DNA of 64,000 bases. Origin: Rugalucina vietnamica. Taxonomy: Eukaryota; Mollusca; Bivalvia; Lucinida; Lucinidae. The position numbers and the translations under genes were made by a program. A model generated the notes under the pieces. That model was not told where the DNA came from. It did not search any database and saw only the letters and a list, made by a program, of their open reading frames with translations. The stretch covers positions 18,479,851-18,543,850 of the forward strand of contig OZ024878.1 of the NCBI GenBank assembly GCA_964017185.1, in the 5' to 3' direction. Below are positions 28,955-46,735 of the stretch, in pieces (position 1 is the stretch's first letter; each line of letters starts with the position of its first letter).

Positions 28955-29172
28955 ACCATAGCTTGATTTTGACCTCAGATGCATCAAAAGATCGACAAGT
29001 CCATGAAGTAGCATGTGAAAGGTAAATCAGTACGAAATGCCTCGAGTTTTCCGTTACACTTTGGTTGCCCGCACAGTAAGTATTTGTACTGTTACAATCT
29101 GAATATCCTTTCACGTGCTACTAAGTAGACTTGTCTATCTTTTGACACATGAGGTCAAAGTCGAACTATAGG
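28955..29172. repeat. Inverted repeat, about 70 bp arms
   Basis: ATTTTGACCTCAGATGCATC, AGATCGACAAGTC and GTAGCATGTGAAAGG pair with CCTTTCACGTGCTAC, GACTTGTCTATCTTTTG and ATGAGGTCAAAGT. Probably a palindromic MITE. Confidence 0.7.
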
Positions 29173-29292
29173 CCACACGACTCCCTCCCATTTGGCGTGT
29201 TGAAAAAAAATTGACAATTCTACCCGAAGTTGAGATGAAAATTCGAGTTTTTCTCCTATACCATTTACTCTATTGACTGATAGTAGCTGAAT

Positions 29293-29434
29293 GAAAGTAA
29301 CATAAGGAATCCAGGTTATTTCGTTTTCGCAAACACTTCCACCCCATGAACAAATTGAACATATAGTGCTTTCAACACAATAACATTGAAGTGTTTGCGA
29401 AAACGAAATAACCGGGTATTTCTTGTTACTTTCT
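29293..29434. repeat. Inverted repeat, about 45 bp arms
   Basis: GGTTATTTCGTTTTCGCAAA and CACTTC pair almost perfectly with GAAGTG and TTTGCGAAAACGAAATAACC. The outer arms are GAAAGTAACA and TGTTACTTTC. Confidence 0.8.
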
Positions 29435-29988
29435 TTCAATAAATGTTCAATTTCTGCTCTGGCTGCACCTATCTATCAGTCAGTAGAACAAACGCTTAAG
29501 ACGAAAATCTAACCTCAACTTTGTTCTCGATTTCAGTGTGTGTCACCGATGATTTATCGGTTTGTATGTTTACAATACCACGTGATTGTCAGTAGTGTGA
29601 CCATGGCCCTCCAGTTTTATGGTTTAATTTTTGTAACATTAAGTGCTTTACGTCCCAGTCAATCGCTGTCATGTCTGGATGGTCAGCAAACATAGCCACA
29701 ATGTTCCTAGGCAAGTCTTCAAGAGGCCGGTTACCAGTACTTACTGCACATTACTTACACAAATAACTGACAAAAGGCCTTCTTGAATCAGTGTAAGAGA
29801 GCTTGGCTGTAGAAATATTTTCATGGCCAAATATTCATGAAAGAAAAGGGCTGCATATCAGCACCCATCAATGATCTCTGTTATGCTTCCAGTTCCTTAC
29901 GAATTCCGACACATTATGGATTTGAGCTACTAAAGCTGGTCCAGCATTAATTAATGCAAAATTCAATTCTGACTATATAACAATTATT

Positions 29989-30195
29989 GGGGGCGCGGTG
30001 CCATAGTAGTAGAGCATCAGACTCCGAATCCAGAGGTCCGGGTTCGATCCCCACAGGTGGCACCGTGTTGTGCCCTTAAGTAAGACATATTAACTCCCCA
30101 GGGTACTGGTTAATACCCAGGAAGTGGTGGCTCTGTCCTGACATGACTGAAAAATTGTTGACCGGGACTTTACACCTCATTACAAACAAACTGAA
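29989..30195 (+). mobile_element. tRNA-derived SINE, copy 2 (best preserved)
   Basis: tRNA-like head with A-box-like TAGTAGAGCATCAGACTCC and a canonical B-box GGTTCGATCCC (30041-30051). The body contains CCAGGGTACTGGTTAATACC and GACATGACTGAAAAATTG, and the 3' end is ACAAACAAACTGAAAC. RNA polymerase III promoter boxes are intact, so it may have been a recent source copy. Confidence 0.85.
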
Positions 30196-30300
30196 ACAAT
30201 ATCACAATGTTTGATAATCTTTGCTCAGTTTTGTGTGTTTGCTAGTGCTGCAATTAAGGTTCAAATGAGTAATCACAAACTCAAGCCAGATTTTTTTCCC

Positions 30301-30306
30301 TTTATT
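30301..30306 (-). terminator. RPS11 polyadenylation signal
   Basis: TTTATT on the plus strand is AATAAA on the minus strand, 25 nt downstream of the RPS11 stop. Confidence 0.7.
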
Positions 30307-30330
30307 TTTCTGTACAAAGAAAGACCAGCA

Positions 30331-37762
<7,432 letters not shown>

Positions 37763-37800
37763 GGTGGACCTGTTTGGAAAAGACCGGAAAGGGTGGTACA
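37763..37800 (-). promoter_or_regulatory. RPS11 5' UTR and candidate TOP start region
   Basis: On the minus strand CCCTTTCCGG and then TCTTTTCC precede the ATG by about 10-30 nt. Ribosomal protein genes typically start transcription at a C within such a pyrimidine tract. The exact start site is inferred. A GTTTCGCCCCC phrase array lies about 110-265 bp upstream of the ATG. Confidence 0.5.
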
Positions 37801-37872
37801 CCTACCAATTCAGGGGCTGGTCGGGTAAAACCCAACACCAAGTCCAGCGAAACACCTCTAAAAATACGAATC

Positions 37873-38027
37873 CGGGACGTTTCGCCCCCAAACCATTTCG
37901 CCCCCTAGTCGTTTCGCCCCCAAGACGTTTTCCCCCTAGTCGTTTCCCCCCTAGTCGTTTCGCCCCCACTAGTCGTTTCGACCCACCTAGTCGTTTCGCC
38001 CCCCTAGTCGTTTCGCCCCCTAGTATA
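37873..38027 (+). repeat. Phrase array GTCGTTTCGCCCCCTA (FB-C, single arm)
   Basis: About nine degenerate units (GACGTTTCGCCCCCAA, CATTTCGCCCCCTA, GTCGTTTCGACCCACCTA). No inverted partner arm is seen nearby, so it is either a solo end of a foldback element or a minisatellite. It lies immediately upstream of the RPS11 promoter. Confidence 0.75.
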
Positions 38028-38639
38028 TAGATATAGTATAATTACCGTATGTACATCATTTTGCTTCATGTAAATACATGTAATTATGCTAGGCAATAAA
38101 AATTTCAAATTTGTATTGTAAAGTCTTATTAAGTTATTCACTTGGGCAATCAATGCTGTAAAAAAGTTCGTTTGCAAAAAACATGTCATTTCGCTGGCTT
38201 TTGTAAATTTATATCTGAAAAGAAATTTATGATGGAGCATCGTCGCCCTGTCACGTCAGCCTAAGGGTAAAGTTTATGGGTACCTTACCCTTATTTACCT
38301 GCCAGTACCAGGCCATTAATAAATATTGGCCACTCGGGGAGGTGTGACTAGGACTTGTTACACTATAATATTGTTTTATTCTGTTTACCAATATTATACT
38401 GTAACTATAACGTAAATTAAGCAATTGTTAGATATATACAAAATATACAAAAGCATGATATTACGAATAATTTATTATTAGATATTTATTACCTGTATCA
38501 CATATGCGATGCTGCCATCGGTCACAGACGTCGAAGGTAACGCCGTGCTGGCGTTTTCCGAAAACCTTATTACATGCAATGCACAGATCAGACATTATAG
38601 AGAATTCAATGATGAATGATGCTTAAGTATAAAGTTTTA

Positions 38640-39502
38640 TTCACAAAATACTAATCTTTTACCTCCTAAACCTAAATCGTCATTTAGGCATTTGAAGCAG
38701 GGTATCCAAGAATTTCACAGAAAGTATGTCTTGGTTCCGGCAGACAAAGCCGCAAACAATGTTGTTGTTGTTTGTAGGCTTCACTATGTTAACACCTTAA
38801 AACAGGAGCTTGATGGTACCAGGGCTTATCTGGAGACAGATACTGATGAAATGTCTGTAGTTAATGCCCGATTTACCTGTTAAGTTTTCTGTTTGTGTCA
38901 ATGAAGGCCAAGACAAACTTCCTACGATGTATTGGTTACCTAAGCTTCACAAAAGACCATACAAAGCTAGATTTATTGCAAATTCTAGCTCTTGTACTAC
39001 TACTGAACTTTCTAAATTATTAACTTCCTGTCTTACTGCTATCAAATCTCATGTTATAAGATACTGTGAGACAGTGTATGAAACTTCAAATAAAAATTGG
39101 TTTTGGTCAATAAAAGATTCTGGTGAGGTGCTCAATAAACTGAAGTGTAGAGGGTTCCGAGCGACGAGCTTGTCCACATATGATTTTTCTACTCTGTATA
39201 CAACTTTACCACATAATCTAATTAAAGAAAAACTTCTGGATTTGATAGAGTGGACCTTCAAAAGGGTATTAAAAACTATGGTTCACTTTATTTGGCATGT
39301 AATGACAGAAAGGCTTTTTTTCACTTCCTCTGACCAAAGTCGGTATACACTTTGGTCATGTCAGAATGTGTGCGACGCCTTATCCTATATCCTGGATAAT
39401 ATTTATATTAGATTTGGGACCAAGTTATACAGACAAATTGTTGGAATTCCGATGGGTACAAATTGCGCACCTCTCGTAGCTGATTTATTTTTATACTGCT
39501 AC
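38640..39502 (+). pseudogene. Inverted, truncated Penelope-like RT copy
   Basis: 38692-38880 encodes 'HRKYVLVPADKAANNVVVVC' and then loses frame. 38870-39502 is an inverted copy (about 633 bp, near-identical) of 40524-41157, encoding 'MYWLPKLHKRPYKARFI' and 'IPMGTNCAP'. A one-base deletion near 39265 and a later insertion near 39310 shift the frame between 'TFKRVLK' and 'SSDQSRY'. It stops before the YLDD motif. It also preserves N-terminal coding sequence missing from the minus-strand copy. Confidence 0.85.
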
Positions 39503-39571
39503 TTCTTCGGTCCTCGTGGTGAATCTCTAACTAGTCAATGAATCATCAAGAACAAACAAATAAATCATGAT

Positions 39572-39662
39572 AAACATCCTGATGAATCAAAAACCAGGAC
39601 TCACAGATTGAGTAAGCTGCCCGACGATGGAGATCCCTGGGCGCCGAATAACCTACTAACTC
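39572..39662 (+). repeat. 91 bp direct repeat flanking the RT gene, left copy
   Basis: Starts AAACATCCTGATGAATCAAA and ends ACCTACTAACTC. The right copy at 41278-41368 differs at a few bases. The two bracket the minus-strand RT gene and could be pseudo-LTRs typical of Penelope-like elements. Confidence 0.8.
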
Positions 39663-39749
39663 CGGAGCAAAAGAAAAACACCAGTTGGACCCCGGTGGGC
39701 CAAGCAACAGACAAGAAGCTCCGGCCCCAACCAACTAAAATGAATAGCT

Positions 39750-41246
39750 TTAAGTCGGGGCCATCATAGAGTCTGACGCCCGACCCACCGGCGTGCAATT
39801 AAAGAAGGCAGCATAGTTATCAACCCTGATTGGGTTAAAAACTAAGCATGCAGACTGTCGCATAACATTCAAGTTATAACCTATACGTCTGTAACGTGAT
39901 ATGATTTTTCCGAACTGAAGAGAAAAATCATTTATTCCTTTAAGTTTCTTTAATTTGTAAACCAAGTCACCATAAAATTCAGGTTCCGAAAGGCCCTTAC
40001 TTAAAAGTGTCTTTAACCCAACATTATATTTGGAAATCAATTCATAGTGTCTACGATAAAATTTAGAAAAAGTTTTTCGAAGTTTATGATACCGATAGCC
40101 CTGTTGGAGAAGTTTTGCCGTTAAACATTTATTTCGAGCGTTGAAGTCTGTAACATGATTGCAGACTCTAGCAAACCTAATAAGTTGCGAAATGTATACA
40201 CCATAAGAAGCACGACGAGGAACGTCACCATCCAAAAAAGGAAAATTTACTATATCAAAATCAAAGTCATCGCGCTTATCATAAATTTTAGAAGAAACAA
40301 ATCCATTTGCAACAGAAAGATGTAGATCTAAAAAGGGGGCTTCGGTATCTGAGATATTAGCTTTGTTCAACTGAAGTTCAGGTGGATAAATTTGATTGAC
40401 CATACCTTCAAAATAAGGGTTGTCAATGTTCAAAAGGTCATCGAGGTACCTAGATGTGGAATTAAAAGCCTCGATAACATCAGCTTGATTATCATGGTTA
40501 AGAGAATCCATGAAATCTCTTTCGTAGCAGTATAAAAATAAATCAGCTACGAGAGGTGCGCAATTTGTACCCATCGGAATTCCAACAATTTGTCTGTATA
40601 ACTTGGTCCCAAATCTAATATAAATATTATCAAGGAGATAGGATAAGGCGTCGCACACATTCTGACATGACCAAAGGGTATACCGACTTTGGTCAGAGGA
40701 AGTGAAAAAAGCCTTTCTGTCATTACATGCCAAATAAAGTGAACCATAGTTTTTTAATGCCCTTTTGAAGGTCCACTCTATCAAATCCAGAAGTTTTTCT
40801 TTAATTAGATTATGTGGTAATGTTGTATACAGAGTAGAAAAATCATATGTGGACAAGCTTGTCGCACGGAACCCTCTACACTTCAATTTACTGAGCACCT
40901 CACCAGAATTTTTTATTGACCAAAACCAATTTTTATTTGAAGTTTCATACACTGTCTCACAGTATCTTATAACATGAGATTTGATAGCAGTAAGACAAGA
41001 AGTTAATAATTTAGAAAGTTCAGTGGTAGTACAAGAGCTAGAATTTGCAATAAATCTAGCTTTGTATGGTCTTTTGTGAAGCTTAGGTAACCAATACATC
41101 GTAGGAAGTTTGTCTTGGCCTTCATTGACACAAACAGAAAACTTAACAGGTAAATCGTTTAAGTGGGCATTTAAGTTTGTTGAATTTATGTTTAACGTCC
41201 CAGACAATAATTTTTCAGTGAGGTCGTATAGGTCAGTATAATGCAA
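39750..41246 (-). CDS. Penelope-like element reverse transcriptase (498 aa)
   Basis: Intact ORF with reverse transcriptase motifs in order: 'WLPKLHK' (about residue 53), motif A 'YDFSTLYTTLPH' (about 140), motif B 'GIPMGTNCAPLVADLFLY' (about 225) and motif C 'RYLDDLL' (about 270). This RT type (IPMGTNCAP with YLDD) is common in animal Penelope-like retroelements. The C-terminal 200 residues are basic and hydrophobic and show no GIY-YIG endonuclease, so the element is incomplete or belongs to an endonuclease-poor group. The N-terminus is truncated relative to the inverted copy at 38.7 kb. Flanking direct repeats (39572-39662 and 41278-41368) may be pseudo-LTRs. Confidence 0.8.
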   Translation of the reverse strand: MHYTDLYDLTEKLLSGTLNINSTNLNAHLNDLPVKFSVCVNEGQDKLPTMYWLPKLHKRPYKARFIANSSSCTTTELSKLLTSCLTAIKSHVIRYCETVYETSNKNWFWSIKNSGEVLSKLKCRGFRATSLSTYDFSTLYTTLPHNLIKEKLLDLIEWTFKRALKNYGSLYLACNDRKAFFTSSDQSRYTLWSCQNVCDALSYLLDNIYIRFGTKLYRQIVGIPMGTNCAPLVADLFLYCYERDFMDSLNHDNQADVIEAFNSTSRYLDDLLNIDNPYFEGMVNQIYPPELQLNKANISDTEAPFLDLHLSVANGFVSSKIYDKRDDFDFDIVNFPFLDGDVPRRASYGVYISQLIRFARVCNHVTDFNARNKCLTAKLLQQGYRYHKLRKTFSKFYRRHYELISKYNVGLKTLLSKGLSEPEFYGDLVYKLKKLKGINDFSLQFGKIISRYRRIGYNLNVMRQSACLVFNPIRVDNYAAFFNCTPVGRASDSMMAPT

Positions 41247-41277
41247 CGCGTGTTCTTAACAACGTCACGATGACGTC

Positions 41278-41368
41278 AAACATCATGATGAATCAAAAAC
41301 CAGGACTCACAGATTGGGTAAGCTGTCCGACGATGGAGATCCCTGGGCGTCGAATAACCTACTAACTC
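41278..41368 (+). repeat. 91 bp direct repeat flanking the RT gene, right copy
   Basis: Partner of 39572-39662. It is immediately preceded by a 107 bp segment (41175-41281) that recurs as a direct repeat at 42479-42585 and encodes the start of the RT ORF ('HYTDLYDLTEKLL'). Confidence 0.8.
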
Positions 41369-42219
41369 AAGTATACTCCCTCACTGGCCTAAACAATTCA
41401 TGTTGATTGGACAAGCCATTTCTTCAAAGTATAAGTATCCACAAACACCTCTCAAAACAGATCTTATACTGTCTCACTTTCCAGATAATTGCTCAGAGCA
41501 AATTAGGTTTCGACCTTACCATTAGAAAGCATAATCATTCTTCTAAATAATGAACTTCAGTTTGATTCATTGTGAATATGCTGTGTGCTACACGACGACT
41601 TTGAAGCAGACCACTAAATTTACCATTTCCGAATCATTTTCCCAGTTCCGAATCACTTGCGATAATTTTCAAACAAGAACCTCATTGGCGTAATTTCATT
41701 ATGATTTCGATTAAGTAGCTTCGTCACTTCTTTATAAGACAAGAATTATGCATAGTTTACCATTTCAAATAGTGAAAGTGTCCAAAAACTGTGTACATGT
41801 ATACTACGTATAACTTACGCTCTGGACATTGGCGACACAAGATCGAAAACAAATAAATGTCGATATAGTACACGTAACTGATTTTAACTAGTTGCAGTTA
41901 AGTGCTGGGAATCATGGGCTGTGCTTTCGTTATGAAAATGTTTGTTTGTTTTGTTGCTGTTTTTCTGCGTTTTCACTTTCATCTGTTTGAGTAACCTTGA
42001 ATATCAAACACAATAAGATTGCACGAACAGGTTTATCTAAAATGTTTATGTCAACTAGACTAGAAATCCAGACAGCGTGGTTTGTTCTCAATGCAGATCG
42101 TCTGCACAAATACTCACCTGCAAAATAGCTGCAGCGATGACTTGGATGAGATGAGCACTGTTGTAATTCAAGGAGTTAATGGTTCGTTTTCGTTACTCGA
42201 ACAAACTGGTGCTATTTTG

Positions 42220-42430
42220 TTTGTTTGAGTTAAAGCTTAACGTCCCAGTGATTATTTTCTATGCATGTCGGCACGGAACGATCGCTTTCTGAGTAATACG
42301 TAACTAGTACTTTGGGGGAGCTGAAAGCGTTATGCTCAGAGTGACACTACATGGCTGAGGTAGATACTGAACCCAGGACCCCTCCCTCCAAAGTCAAGAA
42401 CTCTGCCACCGGGCCAATGAGGTTCCACCC
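42220..42430 (-). mobile_element. tRNA-derived SINE, copy 3
   Basis: On the minus strand: head TTGGCCCGGTGGCAGAGTTC with B-box-like GGTCCTGGGTTCAGTATC, and the 3' tail word CTGGGACGTTAAGC near 42230-42250. It lies between the two 107 bp direct repeats. Confidence 0.6.
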
Positions 42431-42689
42431 TCGATGACTGACAAAAACGTTCTTTGATCGGTGATTCGATTTGCTTGAGTTTGTTGAATTTATGTTTAAC
42501 GTCCCAGACAATAATTTTTCAGTGAGGTCGTATAGGTCAGTATAATGCAACGCGTGTTCTTAACAACGTCACGATGACGTCAAACGTATTCAAAATGGCT
42601 GACCTGATTGACATGATTTGTAGAATTGCGTGTGGATGATTGCCCAAGACCAAAAACTGACCTTTCATCTGGAATAAATTAACGCTCTA

Positions 42690-43325
42690 CGCCAGTTTCC
42701 GTAACCTCGGCATATGTGTTGGATGGCTCTGGAAACACATATTTCAAAGTCATCACCGAAAAGTCTGGCTGTCAGAAGACACCTCTTGGCTGTTCCGAAC
42801 CTACAGTTAGGTAAATATGCGAACAAAGTCTTTAGATCAGGGTTTATGTAGCTTAACAGTTGATTCACCATTTTTACCATTTTTTCTTCCTCTTCTTCTC
42901 CCTCGCCCCTATCTCCGAAATTTTCAACCGAAATTCTGCCGCATATTGTTGATGTAGTAACAGTTTACCAAGAAACACAACTTTATGTATGGTTCAAATG
43001 TTCTTTCTTCATTTTCCCTTTTTCTTCAATGGAACATTTTGTCCGTTTCAGTGACATATCAAACATGTGAACACATAATATACAGTGACTAGAACCAGTC
43101 TGTCAGAGCCTGCCTACTCGACATCAATAACTTTGGCAATTTCTCTGGAAGTTTTAATAGAACTAACAAGCTCTGGTTTACCATCTATCAAATCCCAAAC
43201 ATCCACACCATCATTGTAAAGAATTAGAAATTTTAAGTGGGATCTGCCTGGTGCAAATCTGATTTTCTTGATCCAGCCCCTGTGGGTTGAATTCGTTTTA
43301 CGGATGGATACGAGGCTGGGTTACA
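42690..43325 (-). pseudogene. WDR11: WDR11 retro-pseudogene fragment
   Basis: On the minus strand, segments in shifting frames match the WDR11 WD40 region in order: 'STHRGWIKKIRFAPG', 'LILYNDGVDVWD', 'KVIDVE' followed by TAG where Trp is expected, 'AGSDRLVLVT', a frameshift, 'CVHMFDMSLKR', 'LLLHQQYAAEFRLKIS', another frameshift, then 'AKRCLLTARLFGDD'. WDR11 is a beta-propeller trafficking and ciliary protein. About 200 codons run without introns, so this is probably a processed copy. At least one stop and two frameshifts show it is dead. The identification is from recalled family sequence. Confidence 0.75.
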
Positions 43326-43399
43326 TGGATGACGAGTCATTTCGGTCCCTGCAGATTGCATAAACATCAGCTGAGTCGTACGAGTCAGAATCAGAATCA

Positions 43400-43860
43400 G
43401 AAAATTTACTGGTGAAACGTCAAACAATACCACACCAGGAAAGTCTGTGGAAAGAAACTACTTTTTGTAAGACAGAAACGATTCTGTCCCTTTTGTCCGG
43501 ACACAATAGAATCTGAGGAACATTTCCTTTTAAACTGCAAAAAGTATGATTTCAAACGCAAAAACAATAGATTTATATCAGAAACTGTACATGATTTTGT
43601 AAAAGGAATAGACGCAGTTAAGCATATTCTTAACCCACAAACTAAACAAAATTGTAAAAGCATTTGTAATTTTATTGGTGACGCTTTACATATTAGAAAG
43701 TGTCCACAAAATAAGTAGATGGTATGGCTATTGTTATTTTTTTTATAATAGCCGCTACATAGAAACGTCTGTTTTTCTGATAGATTGTGTAATACAATAA
43801 AGTAGTAACTACTAATATATATGTTTAAATAAATACATATAGTCATGTCGTAGGAAACTG
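43400..43860 (+). pseudogene. LINE 3' fragment (C-terminal zinc-finger-like tail)
   Basis: The frame ending at TAG 43716-43718 encodes 'RQKRFCPFCPDTIESEEHFL' then 'LNCKKYDFKRKN', the CPFC...EEHFLLNC motif common at the C-terminus of jockey/CR1-like LINE ORF2 proteins. An AATAAA lies near 43796 and the 3' UTR is AT-rich. The 5' part is missing or frame-broken. Confidence 0.7.
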
Positions 43861-43944
43861 AAACATTTTCAATTTTTCAATTCAGTCTATGTCAATTCAC
43901 TATTATTTTGGAAGCTAATTAAAAGGTCTAAAAGCTCATGTAAC

Positions 43945-44985
43945 GTGTCAAATATTCAATTGGTCCAAAACGAACAAGTTTTGTCATCGCAAGACGAAGT
44001 GTTGAATACGTTTGAATTATTCTACAAGGATGTAAGTTCAGTGAAACAAAACCCGGATTATGATGAAAATTTTCGTCAAAAGACAGAATCAAAATTTGAA
44101 CACCTGAAAGCGACAGCTTCCAAACATTATGAACAAATAACTGACTCCGAAATTACGGTCGAGGAGCTGAACAGCATTATCTCTAGTCTTAAGTCAATGA
44201 AAGCTCCTGGATGGGATGGCATTCAGAACGAACACGTTGTACATGGCGGAAGTGACTTATACTTGAAGCTGTGCCAGACTCCTGGAAAAAAGGTCTGATC
44301 ATTCCAATTTATAAAGGGCATCGAAAAAATAGATCTGACATTAATAGCTATAGACCTGTGACACTACTTACTACATTTTACAAAATGTACGAACGGATAC
44401 TGCAGAATAGGATACACACCTTTCTGAAAGTGAATGATATCCGATTTACTAATCCTCAACAACAAGGGTTTCAAAAGAAGCTTAGTTGCGTCAGTACTGT
44501 GTTTAGTTTACAAGAGACGATACAATACAACATAGACCATGGTAGCTGTACTTACGTTGCCTTCCTGGATATAAAGAAGGCATTTGATACCGTATGGCAT
44601 CATGCCATGCTTGTGAAACTATATGACTTAGGAATTCGCGGAAAAGCCTGGCGAATAATATGCTTATTTTACGAAAATATGTTAAGCGCCATATCCATAA
44701 ACAGACAGATGATGATGATGATGATGATATTTTTCATGCGTATTGGATGTCCAATCTGATCGCAATTTTATGGATGTTGATAGACACGGCCTAGATCAGG
44801 GATGCCATATTAGTATAACTGCTCTGGGCACTGCGTCAGTATTCCTCGACATTTGCTTTGTGGTCATCCAGTACTCACGATAAAATATGTCAAGATACCG
44901 GTAGTGTATTTGTGTATTTGTATTGAATGTTTTGTAGATGCGCTAAAATGTATTTGGCAATCTGAATAAAGAATTGAATTGATTT
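43945..44985 (+). pseudogene. LINE reverse transcriptase, frameshifted and 3'-interrupted
   Basis: 43945-44270 encodes 'ITVEELNSIISSLKSMKAPG' and 'WDGIQNEH'. After a deletion and frame change, 44271-44710 encodes 'SWKKGLIIPIYKG', 'INSYRPVTLLTTFYKMYERI', 'NPQQQGFQKKLSC' and 'AFLDIKKAFDTVWHHAML', the RT fingers and motif A of a non-LTR element. It is cut by a (GAT)n tract at 44709-44729 before the catalytic DD motif. The 3' tail GAATAAAGAATTGAATTG ends near 44985, typical of LINE 3' ends. Confidence 0.8.
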
Positions 44986-45837
44986 GTAAGCTTTTTCTGA
45001 TTCCGCCATTTCCTGATCATATATCAGGTAGTATATTTTACTAGCTGAAGGTATAGCAGTACCTGGGGGGTTGGGAGGGTAACTACCTATATATGACATA
45101 TTAGGGATGTGCCGCCCGAATAGCCCCCTTTTTCAGCCTCGCCAGTATATGAATAGGCTTCAATTTTCAAGTAAATGTATACGAATGGCCCCAACAGTAT
45201 ACGAATAGCCCTAGATTTTCTGTGCGGTATATCAATGGCCCATCTTTTCTGGCATAAATGGTGTAATTGAGGTGAAATTGTTGGACACCTTTAATTATTA
45301 GCAAACACACGTGTTTGCTTAAGGGTATACACGTGTATATAGTTGTTGTTGTTGTTGTTGTTACAAAGCGAGAAGCACAAACCGGATGGTAAAAGCTGCG
45401 GACGGGCATTTTCAGATGTCGGGAAATTTGTACTTTATTTTTCTTTTCTTGACTATTTATTTTTTCTTTGTGAAACGTATTTCCAAATGTGCCATTTCAG
45501 ATGAAATTTGTTACAAAACTCTAAAAAATATTAAAAACAAAATTTACAAATTCAGACGACAATCTCTGACTGTATATATCCCAAATGATGATCGCCTATG
45601 GAAATATTTCGAAAACCAGTCTGCGTTTCGGAATACTCGGTTCGAAATTCCGAGGAGTAAAATCCGGGATCAACGCCCGGGACCCGATAGAGAAGGGTCG
45701 TTTCGGTCGCGTGAATCATTTCGGTCTTTAGACCGCTCCCTTGCTTATGTGTCATGCTCAGATCCAATGACACAAGTTGGTGGCTGGCTGGCGTGTGATT
45801 GGCAATAAACTCGCTTATCATAGCAGGCTATTCTGCC

Positions 45838-46350
45838 TTCAGTTGCAGGGTAGCAAACTAGACTGATGTAGGAGTAAGGTAGGGGGTAAGCAGGATAGAT
45901 TAGTAGGTGGGGATGTGTAGGGGATGTGTAGTGTATGGTGGTGTTAGGAATAGGCAGGGGGTTTGACTGAGTGGGAGATGGTAGGGCAGGGTAGGGAAGG
46001 AGGTGGGGAGGGTAAGGTAAGGCAGTGAATAGTGATAGGGGTGTAGAGGGGAGAACGGATGGAGAAGGTTAGGGCAGGTGGAGAGTACGGGTATGGTAGG
46101 ATAGGAGGGGGTGAGTAAGGGGTTGTGTGGTGGTGGTAGGGGTGTGTAGGGAGAAGGACGTTTGTGGTGGGTGTTGGTGTGTAGGGAGTAGGGCTAGGGA
46201 AGGGTAGGAGTAATAGTATGATACAGTATGATGTGGGAGTAAGGTAGGAAGAGGTGGGGTGGTTGGGTAGTGGTGGATACGATAGGAGTGGTTGGGTAGT
46301 GGTGGGTAGGATAGGGGTTGTGGTAGGGTCATAGAGGGAGGGAAGGCTGG
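45838..46350 (+). repeat. G-rich, C-poor strand-asymmetric minisatellite
   Basis: About 500 bp composed almost only of G, A and T with runs such as GGGTAGGGAAGGAGGTGGGG and GTGGTGGTAGGGGTG. C is nearly absent on this strand. Many G-runs could form quadruplexes. Long Pro/Thr-rich ORFs on the minus strand are by-products. Confidence 0.85.
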
Positions 46351-46351
46351 A

Positions 46352-46735
46352 TGGTCGTTTCGGTCCCGGGTCATTTCGGTTCCCGGGTCGTCTCGGTCCC
46401 GGGTTGAGTCGGTCCCTGGTCATTTTTGTCCCGGGTCGTTTCGAACCAGGCAAGTACGATCCAGAGTCATTTCGGTTTGCGGTCGTTTCGGTCCCGGGTG
46501 TTTTCGGTCCCAGGTCATTTCGGTTAAGTGTCATTTCGGTTTACGGTCGTTTCGATCCCGGGTGGTTTCGGTTACGGGTCATTTCTGTCCCGGATCGTTC
46601 CGGTCTCGGCTCAATCAGCCCCGGTTCGTTTCGGACCTAGTCGTTTCGGTCCCGAGTCGTTTCGGTCCCGTGTCATTTCAATCCCACGTCGTTCATTTCA
46701 GTCCCGGGTCGTTTCAGACCGGGGCGTTTCTCAGT
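46352..46735 (+). repeat. Phrase array GTCGTTTCGGTCCCGG (FB-E)
   Basis: About twenty degenerate 14-17 bp units, each TCGTTTCGGTCCCGG-like or TCATTTCGGT-like. Related words (GGGTCGTTTCGGTCGC, AATCATTTCGGTC) occur at 45695-45730. It lies inside FB-D. No clean inverted partner arm is seen. Confidence 0.75.

Noticed and set aside
30041..30051. Standalone tRNA gene at the B-box of the SINE
   Set aside because: No cloverleaf with matching acceptor stem can be formed; the SINE body and tail follow directly.
42061..42190. Possible minus-strand exon ending GCAG before GTGAGT near 42114
   Set aside because: A good donor-like word, but no acceptor or convincing reading frame, and RPS11 exon 1 is already accounted for at 37751-37762.
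42690..43325. Functional WDR11 gene on the minus strand
   Set aside because: An in-frame TAG at a conserved Trp and at least two frameshifts break the frame.
45944..46534. 196-codon Pro/Thr/Ser-rich ORF on the minus strand
   Set aside because: It comes from the G-rich, C-free minisatellite and phrase array; low complexity with no domain.
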